Assembly (NCBI GenBank): GCA_022494885.1
Contig: JAGVSM010000472.1
Coordinates: 62,001-126,000, forward strand
Origin: Micrasema longulum
Lineage: Eukaryota > Arthropoda > Insecta > Trichoptera > Brachycentridae
Length of the DNA: 64,000 nucleotides
Reading direction: 5' to 3'
Part shown: one piece after another, positions 53,190 through 63,509 of the stretch
How positions within the stretch are numbered: position 1 is the first letter of the stretch
Layout of the letters: every line of letters begins with the position of its first letter
Notes under the pieces: generated by a model
Databases searched by the model: none
Told to the model about the DNA's origin: nothing
The model's input: only the letters and a program-made list of their open reading frames with translations
Made by a program: the position numbers and the translations under genes

Positions 53190-54900
53190 TAAACTACTTT
53201 AAGTTAATATAAAAATGTTGATTTTTTATTAACTTTTGTAAATACATCGTTTTTAAAAAATTACAACTTTTTGTATTGCGATTTTCTTGCGGTATATGAT
53301 AAGTTAAAAATAAAAGAAAAATGCATAATTGCATTCTAGCTAAAAATAACATAATTCAAAAAGAATAATTTCAGAAACTACACTAAATCTATGTAAATCT
53401 ATTAAAGAGTAATAACACGAAATATTTATTCATTTTTTTACGGTTCCATTAACCTTTTACATAATTACAATAAAACCAGTAAAAAAAATACGACAAAAAA
53501 TAGCGTAATATTATAAAATAACAAATCATCAAGAAAAATAAACAATAATCAACTGTATTGATGTATCAAAAAAAGAAATATTCATCTGTAACAAATATAA
53601 ATATTTACCTAAATAGAAGAAATATTAATTGAATAAAATAGCACTTTTTAAAAAAGAACAAGAGAAGAAAAAGAAGAAAAAGGAAAATAATGTGCTTTCA
53701 AATGAAAGTTAAAAAGTTTACTTTATGGTTTATAAAAAAATTAATACTACACAATAATAAATTTAAAAAATATTTATACACACAAGAGTAAAGAGTTAAA
53801 ACAAAAATGAAGAACTAATGATTATTTGAATTTTTAATTGTTAATTCTTTTTCAAAACACAGGACTAAATCATCAGCGGCGTGGTATAAAATAAATCTAA
53901 ATCATCACTGTATTGAATTGCAAGTCGCTGCATGCGAATAATTGATGAATTCAATGAATAATTAGTGCCATGATGATGACTGTAAAACAACAAATTTAGT
54001 CTTGTTGGTCTATGCGGGATACGTAAGTTTATTGAAGTTTACAGTTCTGGGCAATCTATTTTATTATTTAATAATTTATAAATAAACAAGAGGTCATTTA
54101 TTGTCCTCCTGCTTAACAGTTATGGTAAATTAAAATTAGTCATCAGCACAATAGAATAATAAAAGTTTTGAAAATAAAATACGTAATATGTTTTATTTAA
54201 CAATGCGCACCACTGGATGCGGAAAAGGGGATGATGTTGATATCGATAGTTTATATTTTGCCTAATAGCCGTATGTAATGTATATGAAAAGATAGTTGAA
54301 TTCGAATAATTTTAGATTTTATTGAAAAAACCCATTTGAAATAATAATGTTTAATTACGTAAAAATTCATGTTTGATTATTAAACTAACATTTCTATCAA
54401 AAAGTTTAAATTGGATATTAAAAATATTGGCCAAATTTAACGTTAATATATTAACCTAATAACATATAATAAAATAAAACTTAATATTGAATTTTGCTGT
54501 CACTCTCTAAAGAGGATACGAGCTCTAATTCTGATGCTTTAAGGAAAACACACTTACATTTATCCTTTTCATAGTAAGTCGTATGGGAACACTTTTATTC
54601 ACTTTAAAAAAAAACAATTGTATCCACAAAATGTAACAAACATTATCTATTCATTATATAAATTTATAAAAAATGATAATTCTTTTTTTTCTTCTTAATA
54701 CAGATTATGCAATCTTTGGTGTTTGATATGATACTTATGCACGTATGCTTGCAATAATGATTTATCAAATACAAAATATTTGTTGGGTTAAAAATTAAAA
54801 AAAAGGTTTTTTATTTTATTTCAAATATCCTCTTCATTTAAAAGTCTTTAAAGCCTTCATCCTGAGTAGAAAAATGTACGAAAATAAACACCAGATTCAA
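53190..54900. other. Unassigned AT-rich DNA
   Basis: About 1.7 kb without recognised genes or repeats; purine-rich 'gaagaaaaagaagaaaaagg' near 53668. Confidence 0.45.
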
Positions 54901-54907
54901 ATTAGGC

Positions 54908-55119
54908 GCCGCCGCCGTGGCGCAGTTGGTAAGACAGCTAACTGTGAAACTAGCGTCGTGGGTTCGATTCCCGCCAGTTGCAAGAAGTAAATCCAAGAAT
55001 TTTTATCTTCTCAATTGGTCTGGATATATTTTTCGTAACTTCCTTCCTTATCCTATTTCCCACATGCTCACAAACCCCTAAAAAAGAGGCTTAGCGGGTT
55101 ATTCCTTTATAAAAAAATA
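54908..55119 (+). mobile_element. tRNA-derived SINE, family d
   Basis: The head 'gccgccgtggcgcagttggt' contains a canonical A box (tggcgcagttgg) and an exact B box (ggttcgattcc), followed by 'ccgccagttgcaa', a body with 'atcttctcaattggtctgg' and 'cccctaaaaaagaggctt', and an A-rich end. The acceptor stem does not pair. 'agattcaa' occurs before the head (about 54892) and again about 30 bp after the tail, a possible but weak target duplication. Confidence 0.82.
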
Positions 55120-55124
55120 ATATT

Positions 55125-57055
55125 TTGATGCATTATTAATATACTAGATTCAATATAATTTAATACTAACATTAAGACACTGTTTTGAAAGGGTAAATAT
55201 TAGGAAGTAAAGTAATTTGATTTATATTTAGATTGAACCTGATTGGTATAATTTTTATAGTTCTTTTATATGTAGTAATAAAGATAAAAATCATTGCAAC
55301 GGAAGCTTGTAATAGTTAACTAAAAAATACATAACTGATTTCAAAATCGCCAAACAGCACTTTAATCCAAACCGATTTGTGTGAACGGTAAAGTTACAAA
55401 AGCCTAGATTACCAAAGAGTTAGTTTACATCACCCACTGTTGGTGATAAGCAATTGATAGACCTTGAGGAATTACTATGAATAAATACATTGTTAACTTA
55501 CTAAACGAATAGTTGGCGGATCCAAAATTAGGATTTAGGGTCACATTATTCAACAATATTAAAAATAACAAATAAAATTTTACTTCGCATGTTTCGGCTC
55601 TTTAAACAAAGTATATATTAATAAAATTCACGTAGTTTATTTATCATGATACTATTCGGACATAAACTTGTAAAATTAATTTGAAACTACTTTGAGTGTC
55701 TAACTAAGGTAACTTATCCCGTTCTAAGAAAGAAAAAGATATATCATTTTACTAGCTAAAAACAGAGAGTGAAATATATATTTACAAATTTCTTCGTGCA
55801 TTGCTTGGGAGAAGTCAGTAAAATAATGACTATCGAAGGAAGACAAAAATTGTCGCAAAAATACATCTGTTTATGTCTAAGCGTTGGTTATTTAATGTGC
55901 TGAAAATATGTACTTTTGTTTTAATGAAATAAAAATATATGTGAAAAAAAACACTTTCCAGTCTTATTATGGGGTACTAACCGTAATTAGACTAACAAAA
56001 ATAAAAATATGAATGTAAATTTATTTTACAATGTTTGTTATACCAGTTTTAAATAATAATGAAATCAAAATAGTATTTTTTTTCAAACAAATTTATATTA
56101 TATATTAAACGATTACACATATAATTTTAAAAAGTATACGTTTGAGTAAATTTAGTACGTTCTTGAAAAATTTTAAGTGCTTTCTGTGATATGTGTAATT
56201 TATTAGTGAAGTAATCGTACATCGCATCAGCATTTAATTATGCTTGTGCGCATATGACTAAAACGGAAATGTTTCTAAATAATTTAATTGGCTCGTACAA
56301 GATGGCCTCCTTGTGTAGATTTGGAAACAAATAAAATATAGATAATAAATAAGCGGCTTTGTGATAATATATCCGAGGAAATGTGACACAATAGGAAGAG
56401 GCGTGACCTTCCAAGGCCTTTCGGGGGGGTAACTGATGAACAGTGTAGCTGTAGCCATCGTGGCGAGACTCTCTCATCACATCGAAGGCCTCGTAGGAAT
56501 GGAAAAGAACTAACGGTGTTCTAACTGATAGATGTGGTTTTTGTAAGTTTGTAAGCGTGCGGCGGCATCGACTATCGCGTGCTTGATGCAAACTAAGATA
56601 GCAGCAAAATGTAGTATTTGGGCGAAGACGATACATCTTTGTCACTTACACGTTTCCTAATTTTATTAAAATAACAAACACACTGAATCTTGATTCGTAC
56701 GGCGATTACAGTGGTTTTTTTTACGTTTTTGTCGACGGTAAGGGAATTATGTAAAAAAAGCGTAATCTTGATATTTATTTTAGTTCAGTTCAGTGCCACA
56801 GTGGCGTTTACTCATAAGACAAATTTAGGAAAATCACAATAAATTAGTTATCAGTGATTCCAATAGTTGGGGCATTCTATTGTGACCGGTGGGACATTTG
56901 ATTTCGGAATTCGACCAATAGTTATGTCATCAGAATTTATTGAATATTAATATTTATTTTTTCAATGAGATAAAAAACGATTTAATTGTACTGTTTTTAA
57001 GAAAAAACCAAACAGTCAATACGTTCTGCGTAAGAACGTGACTGGTGAGACACTA
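55125..57055. other. Unassigned DNA with one GC-richer block
   Basis: No recognised gene. At 55575-55605 'catgtttcggctctttaaac' faintly resembles a PLE or DR1 end. See 56238-56645 for the only sizeable open frame. Confidence 0.4.
56238..56645 (-). other. Unrecognised open frame, 135 codons
   Basis: The frame begins MTKMYRLRPNTTFCCYLSLH and includes RESRHDGYSYTVHQLPPRKA. It lies in a block less AT-rich than its flanks. I recognise no domain, signal peptide or repeat. The C-terminal third is hydrophobic. A shorter frame overlaps it in another phase. It may be part of an unannotated exon, an unknown repeat, or chance. Confidence 0.15.
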
Positions 57056-57059
57056 GTAA

Positions 57060-57480
57060 ATCTTAAAATTTATTTTAACAGAGAGGGAAAACGTTTTTGA
57101 GAAGGGAATATGGAAGTCTAGGCATTTACAGGGCTTACGACCTGTCATTGGCTGGTTTAAGTGGCCACTTTACACACTGTGTAACATTCACCATTCTGCC
57201 CATGTTTGAACATCCACATTTCCTCAACTCTTCCACCTGTTGACTTTTGTGAAGTAAAAGAGCTGAAACCTTTATCGCTCGGGTGAGATTCATCCGGCTG
57301 AACTAAATCACCTCTTAGGCAACGCCTGAAAACAATTTTCCAATTTTTATACTTCTTCTTTTACCAGGTAGTAATTTAACGTATATTTAAATGTTTGATT
57401 ATGTCCAAATGCTCGCAGACCAGCTGGATTTCCTCCCTAGGGAGTTGTTCATATTTAAATTTAAATACAGAAAATTTATT
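57060..57480 (+). repeat. DR1, the most complete unit plus next head
   Basis: The middle begins 'acagagagggaaaacg', then 'gggaatatggaagtctagg', 'ggccactttacacactgtgt', 'cccatgtttgaacatccac', 'tccacctgttgacttttg', 'agagctgaaacctttatc', 'ggtgagattcatccggc', 'aggcaacgcctgaaaac' and 'acttcttcttttaccagg'. A new head follows: 'gtccaaatgctcgcagac', 'ctccctagggagttgttc', 'atatttaaatttaaatac'. The distance from one 'aaatttat' start to the next is about 400 bp, giving the unit length. Confidence 0.9.
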
Positions 57481-57489
57481 CGAATTCCT

Positions 57490-58195
57490 AGTTTCAAAAA
57501 AATATCAAAATTGGTTCAGTTTTGAAGTGTGAAAAATGGGACTACAAAGCATCGATTTTGTTTATTTTAGTGAGGCATAAAAGTTCCGACATGCAGTTGT
57601 TTTTTTTGCACAGCATCAAGGAGGCATCTGCAAGACAGTGACAGGAAAACACTGTCCAAATAATTTGTAAAAATTGACCAATATAGAGCAAAATATTAAG
57701 TAATTTTTGTTGTAGCCTAACGGTTTTGACATGCCCTTAAAAATGTGTCTTAAAACACAATGAATAAAAATGTCAAAATGTCAAGAAGCCGCCATCTTGT
57801 TATTTTTGTCCTATTCGCTGTAACTTCTCTGTTCTAAGCCTTTCACAAAAGCGTGTCTTGTTGGTCCTTGCGTGTTTCTTTTTTTTCTGCAAAAAAGCAC
57901 TTCATTAAATTCAACAAGATTCTTAGAAACCAGATCCTCCTATTTATTAAGTGAATCCTTGAATAGAAGACATGGACAAAAAACGACTTTGTTGATTGAT
58001 GGAATAACCTCTAAAAATAGAATCATGAAACGGAAATGGCTGTACATATAATTCACTGTGTTATATTCAGTTGTTTAAGTTGTCAAGACAACAGAGTAAT
58101 TTTAATAATTATACTAAGAATATTCGACGAGTTTTTTTTCCAAAACTGACTCTGTCTAAATTTGTGCTTTTTCAGGTAAACATATTTTTAATACA
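57490..58195. other. Unassigned DNA
   Basis: There is no recognised gene or repeat. Confidence 0.4.
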
Positions 58196-58204
58196 GACTG
58201 TTCT

Positions 58205-58545
58205 ATGATAATATGAGTATACAATGAAAGCATCCACCCTTTTCCCGAAACTGTTCATAAAAACTTGAGTCTTTCTTCAGTTTCGCATATCAAAATCAAT
58301 TTTTTTTTTTTTTTTTTAACTGATTAAGCGAAAGTGTAATATTTCTTTATAATCAAACCGCGAAAATAACAAAATAAATAAACTTTAAAAACTTTCATTG
58401 TACCCCTCACTGCAGTATTGTCATCAATCAAATACACATGGTCAGCACAATCACCTTTTTCTAATTTCCCAGTATTACAGTGGAGGAATACAGTTCCAAA
58501 TTGAGACCGCGGCCGCACGCTCCAGATCCCACATCGGAAAAGAAG
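58205..58545 (-). repeat. DR5 dispersed repeat
   Basis: The inverted counterpart of 42090-42425: 'agcatccacccttttcccg', 'cttcagtttcgcatatc', 'ctcactgcagtattgtca', 'aatcacctttttctaattt' and 'ttgagaccgcggccg'. The minus strand has an 82-codon open frame (58324-58572) with DHVYLIDDNTAVRGTMKVFK, but the other copy is broken by several stops, so coding function is doubtful. Confidence 0.7.
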
Positions 58546-58559
58546 AAGAACATAGTAAT

Positions 58560-58760
58560 ACAAACAAATCAATCAAACGACACGAAACCCAAATACAAAT
58601 AGGAAACATAAGAATAATTTGCACTACACAACATGCACTCAATCAACAGAAGAAAAACAATACGTATCTATAACAAATCACAGTGGAACATCAAATTATC
58701 AAGACACTACCGGCAAAATCCTGACACAGATCCTAACATGATCCCTATCGAACTCAGGTG
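58560..58760 (+). other. A/C-rich block, possible LINE coding scrap
   Basis: This stretch has very few T bases on the plus strand, like the coding strand of the 42-kb LINE. One frame gives INRRKTIRIYNKSQWNIKLS and NPDTDPNMIPIELR, which looks protein-like. I cannot assign it to a family with confidence. Confidence 0.25.
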
Positions 58761-58844
58761 AAAAATAATATGAGTATAAAGTTAAGAATACATGACGAGT
58801 TTTCAGTTCCTGAAAAAATTAGGCCGGTCCACTAAATAAACATA

Positions 58845-59300
58845 TACATATACGATTTTCAGGGCCAGGCCGCGAAACTTCAGAGGAACATTCCTCATAG
58901 TAAGCTTTAAAAAAGTTTTTAATAATTTTTTTATAAAAAAAGAAACTTTTTTTATAACCTCAAAATGGAAAAAATCATTAATTTCTTGAACAAGCATCCC
59001 TTCCACAATCCCCTACCCTCCCCTATAAAATTTTATTTAAATAAAAACGTATTTGACCAACGAAGAGATACGCACCAGACGCGGAAAAGGGAAGCGGCTG
59101 GGTAGAAGAGGGGTGAGGGTTTGTGGAGGGACTGCTTGTTCAAGAAATTAAGGATTTACTACATTTGAGATTAAAAAAACTAAAAAAAATAAAAAAAATA
59201 ATTGACTGTGGAAAAATTTTATAAAGATTTTTTTTAAAGGTCACTATGAGGAATGTTCATCTAAAGTTTTGCGGTCAGGCCCTGGAATACCGTGTATACC
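58845..59300. mobile_element. Foldback element with ~190-bp arms
   Basis: Arms at about 58850-59035 and 59110-59300 are inverted: 'cagggccaggccgcgaaact', 'gaacattcctcatag', 'aatttcttgaacaagca' against 'tgcttgttcaagaaatt', 'ctatgaggaatgttc' and 'ttgcggtcaggccctgg'. The spacer of about 75 bp contains 'gaccaacgaagagatacg' and 'cagacgcggaaaagg'. The element is noncoding. The superfamily is unknown. Confidence 0.75.
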
Positions 59301-59304
59301 AATA

Positions 59305-60880
59305 AGCATATGAAAAATATGTATATTTCTTAAAAATTTATCCCAAAACTGCCTTTTTCTAGTAAATAGTCAGTTTTGTGAGGAAAAAAACGATGGTGAA
59401 CAAAACTACCATTTAAATAAACAGTTTAAGCTGTAGGAGAAGGCAAAAAGGATAGAAAATAAAAACAAAACACTAAAAAGCCATCTACATGCAGACAATA
59501 CAATACACTTCCGTCCCAGGAGTCAACCATTGTCCACGTGTAAACAGCAATTTGGAGGATTTATTCGATTTCTTCATTTTCAGAGACACTCGTGGAGCAC
59601 AAACATGAATTGTATGTTTTTTGAAATAGGTAGTCACGTTTGTCTGAAAATGGAAATATTCCCTTACGAGAAGAATTTTTTAGTGTCCACTTTGGAAATA
59701 GTTTGTTAAAAAAAAAACTGATTTTTAAACTACAAAATCACCCAAAACCTGTGGATTTTAGCGAAAATAAAATATGTCGATATGTTTTGCGTCTTATAAT
59801 CTATATGATGTGATTTAACAAAAAAAGTTAATCAAATTTAATATATAAAGTAAACTTTGGCAAAAAGCCTACAATTACGATTCTTTCGAGCAATTGTCTC
59901 CCCTAAATATAAATATCAGAGAGAGGAAAGTAACATTCTCATATAATCAGAGTTTATTAATCCTTCGGGACTGCAGAGAGACTAATCCGTCGCTGGGTGT
60001 GCAAAAATCGTTAAAATAAATTCATGAAAAATCAACGACAGCTAAATCACAAGAACAATGTTTCGCGAAAATTTCGTAAAAATTTCACCGCGGGAAGGTA
60101 AAACAAAGGTTTACGTGAATTATTTCTATTGGGATTGTGTGAACCCGGCTTAATAAATCACGAGTAATGAAACCAGGTAAACGAAGCGAGAAAAGAATGA
60201 TGTGTGATTCATAAAGTCAATTAAACTCGGTCAGGAAGGGGGTGGGTAATTTATTCAAAGGTGGAAAAATAGGGAGGCCGCACGATGAATTATAATCACA
60301 TTAATTTTTATTACGGGTTTATTTATTTAATCAGAAGAGAATGACATCAGTATTGTAGCCTAGAATACAATAAAAAACTGGTGTGAGTTTGAGTAAGGAT
60401 TCATTCAATAGCACATACATATGAACGTTAATACACAATAGCCCGGAGATGGGATTTGATTTGGTGATGTGTATATAATTATCTAAAGATTATGTACGTA
60501 CCGTGTCTGTATTATCTATACAAATTTCATCAAGTGCCGGTAAGTATTGCGGCAATTCTCAGCAGGCCGCGTAATTTTAGAAAATATTGTTATTGTAATA
60601 TTTTTAATTCCTATGTATTTTTTTAACATATTTTTTTGTCAATAACTTATGTTTTTTACCCAAGTGTACATTTTTAAAAATTGTATTTGCATTTTTCGTT
60701 ACCCAAGTAAAAAACAAATGTTTTCACCCATGTATACTCAGATCATATATATTATCTACTACATTTTACTATTTTAATCGCTAAATACCTTTTTTACTAT
60801 TTTTTTTTTAACTGTACTAAAAATGTAAAAAGTCTTATGGGCGTTTAAATAAATAACTTTTTGTGTCTTTATTCAATGCA
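59305..60880. other. Unassigned DNA
   Basis: No recognised gene or repeat; slightly lower AT content at 60060-60300. Confidence 0.4.
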
Positions 60881-60884
60881 GATG

Positions 60885-61065
60885 GAATAGTTGAGTAAAT
60901 GTAGATGTTCAAAGCCAATGAATAGGACAGGTCATAAGCCCTGTAAATGTCTAGACTTTCATATTTTCTTCTCAAATATGATTTTCCTCCCGATTGCAAT
61001 AAATTTCAGTCTTTTTGATTTCCAAGGGATCTAGCCTTGTCTACAAAAAAAAATGTCTACACAAA
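60885..61065 (-). repeat. DR1 dispersed repeat with internal deletion
   Basis: 'gcagatggaatagttgagta', 'aatgtagatgttcaaa' is followed directly by 'gccaatgaataggacaggtc', so the segment around the palindromic 'ttacacactgtgtaa' is deleted. Then 'aagccctgtaaatgtctaga', 'cttctcaaatatgattttc' and a decayed head 'agccttgtctacaaaa'. Confidence 0.75.
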
Positions 61066-61069
61066 CTAC

Positions 61070-63505
61070 GTTTGTAGTTTAGGGGGAATTTAAATAATTA
61101 TTTGTTTATTGTATTTTTAAATATTGTGTATATTGTGGTGTATTTTTCGCTATTTCCTACAACATCTTCTCTTTTCCACTTGCTTACAAGCTTCTAAAAT
61201 AAAAACTTACCGGCTAATTAAAAAAAAAAAAAAATGTAAATTGGTCTAATTAAAAAAAAATAACTTACTCAATATAACTTATTGTTGATCAAATGCCCTC
61301 AATTTATAACATCGGTTCCCTTTCATTATATTGAAAAAAAAAAATATTTACTTAATTATTTCTTGTACAATTTTAAAATTGATTTATTACAAAAAATAAT
61401 GTAGAAATAGAAATAACAAATATTTTACTCGCTTTCATATTATTTGAAAATGAAGTTTAATGAAAGTCGTGTAAAGTGGCATTTTAGTTTTGATTTCCAT
61501 AGAACGGTTTTACATTATTTGTAAAAAAACGACACCATGTTCTAACTTATGACCATATTTTTTTTACTCCAATGCCGATGGTTTGGTAGGCAATGAAGAT
61601 TTTGGACTATTAAAAAAATATTTTTCGAGGTCAACTTTTGTACGAATTTGTCTGTCATTTTTATAAAATTACAAAGTTTTCTTGGATTAAATTTAAGCAC
61701 AGTGAATTATATTGTAAATTAACCGCAGATATACTTGAAAAAAATATTCTTTCGGGTGAAAGGTACAATTTTACCCGAAAATGTAACGATTCGGTGGTCA
61801 AAAAAAGTGAATTAAAATATAATTATTTTGTTGTAGGGTAATAAAGAATCGACTATTCAGTTTACTCATGAGAAATCAAGTGAAAGCTCGCTATGTTAAA
61901 AATGTTCATGTCTGGCTGGCGCGAGAACAGGGTTTGTCGATTTGCACCGTTACTTATTCAGTAGGGGCGAACGCACCCCCCTGTACCTCTGGGCTCCGGG
62001 TAGGGAGGTTCGGCAGCAGGAATTATTCTATCGAGGTTATTGAGAAAAATGAGGGGAAATGACTTTGCGTTGCATATTTTAGGGACTTGTTACCTTTTCG
62101 ACAATCGCAGAGAGAACGCGGCAATAATGAAAGCTAGGAGAGGCACGTGAAAAAATGTGTATTTACGAATTACCTACCTTAATAAATTACTGTTTAACTT
62201 ATTTATGCTATGAAAAACAATTTCTTCCATAAATTATATTAAAAAGAGGCAAACAAATCAAATTAATTTAACTACATAGCTTTTGTTCCACTAATTAAAA
62301 AAGTTCTTCAGGCCTGATGCATCATTAGCAATGCGCTTAATCCTTACGTAGATAAGTCTCATATAATGCAGTTTGCGCATATCAAAGACCCATTTATTTT
62401 TAATACAGCATCAACAAAGCGGCCTTGACTTTTGAACAGAGAACTTAAATATTTTTGATAGTGATAGTTATTACTGTCATTTATACATATATATATGATG
62501 TAAAGTACTGTGTTTTATGTTTCTTATATTATGTCTTTTACTATTTCGGATGTATTAACTATGTATGATATTATGTATTGTCACAAAAATGTTTTCATTT
62601 TTATGAACGGTCCCAAATGAGTTGTTTTATAACTCCTGGGAGTATAATATCTAATGCATATTTGATTAATAAAAAAAAAATAGTATCATTTTTGTTGAAA
62701 ATCTGTCGTTTTTGCCTCATATAAATGAGATGAAAATTACAACCACAAAAACCCTCGGCTTTGTCATTATATCAACAATGGAGTTTAAGTCTGTTGATGC
62801 ATTAAAAGTATTATAATGACCTAAGTATGAAGTTGCTTGGATTATGGTTCCTCAGTTTGGCCTCTTTACAGCGTTTTTCACATAAATAGCATGAAGAGGG
62901 TTTAGCACAACTTTTTAAGGTTCATAAATTTAAAGTTTAATATTCCCATCGAAGAACTAGTCTATAAATAAATAATGAAGCGTTTAAAATGATTACATAT
63001 CTGTGAAAAAAGGGATTCAAAATATCAAATAACGTTTTTGATAGTCCCGAAATGTTGTTTTTTTTTTAAATGTAAGATAGCGTGGAACGAGGCAAACTAT
63101 TGCCTTTGCAGATTCGCTTTGTTCAAACTGAATAGCACCTATACACTTTTTCACGGCTCCACGTGTTAGCAAACAAACATGGAAATAATGTAGATATTTT
63201 AAATTTATCCAGATTATAATTAAAATCGGTGCTTTTAATACATTTCTTTTCCAAACTGAAATAACTATGTGTGGCATTGTCTTTGGCCCTGATTACTTTA
63301 ATATGAAGTAATACATTATAATACATAGCATCCTTTATTTTCTGTTATTTTGTTTTTTATGCTTCAGTTATACGTTTAAGTGTTTATGATTTTTTTTACA
63401 ATGTTTGCCAATGAAATTTTTTGTTTTATGTTGTTTTTAGTATACACAAAGTTTGAAATTTTGTTTTTAAGATTAAATTTGTTTGTAATTAATTAAAGGA
63501 TTAAT
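61070..63505. other. Unassigned DNA
   Basis: About 2.4 kb without a recognised gene or repeat. At 61880-62060 a less AT-rich patch has a 64-codon plus frame of unknown identity. The minus frames at 63017-63326 are unrecognised. Confidence 0.4.
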
Positions 63506-63509
63506 TAAT

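Noticed and set aside
54908..54981. Possible tRNA gene
   Set aside because: Ends do not pair and a SINE body follows; no terminator-like T run at the expected place.
55570..55610. Possible additional PLE terminus ('catgtttcggctctttaaac')
   Set aside because: Only about 20 bp of resemblance and no second motif in the right order.
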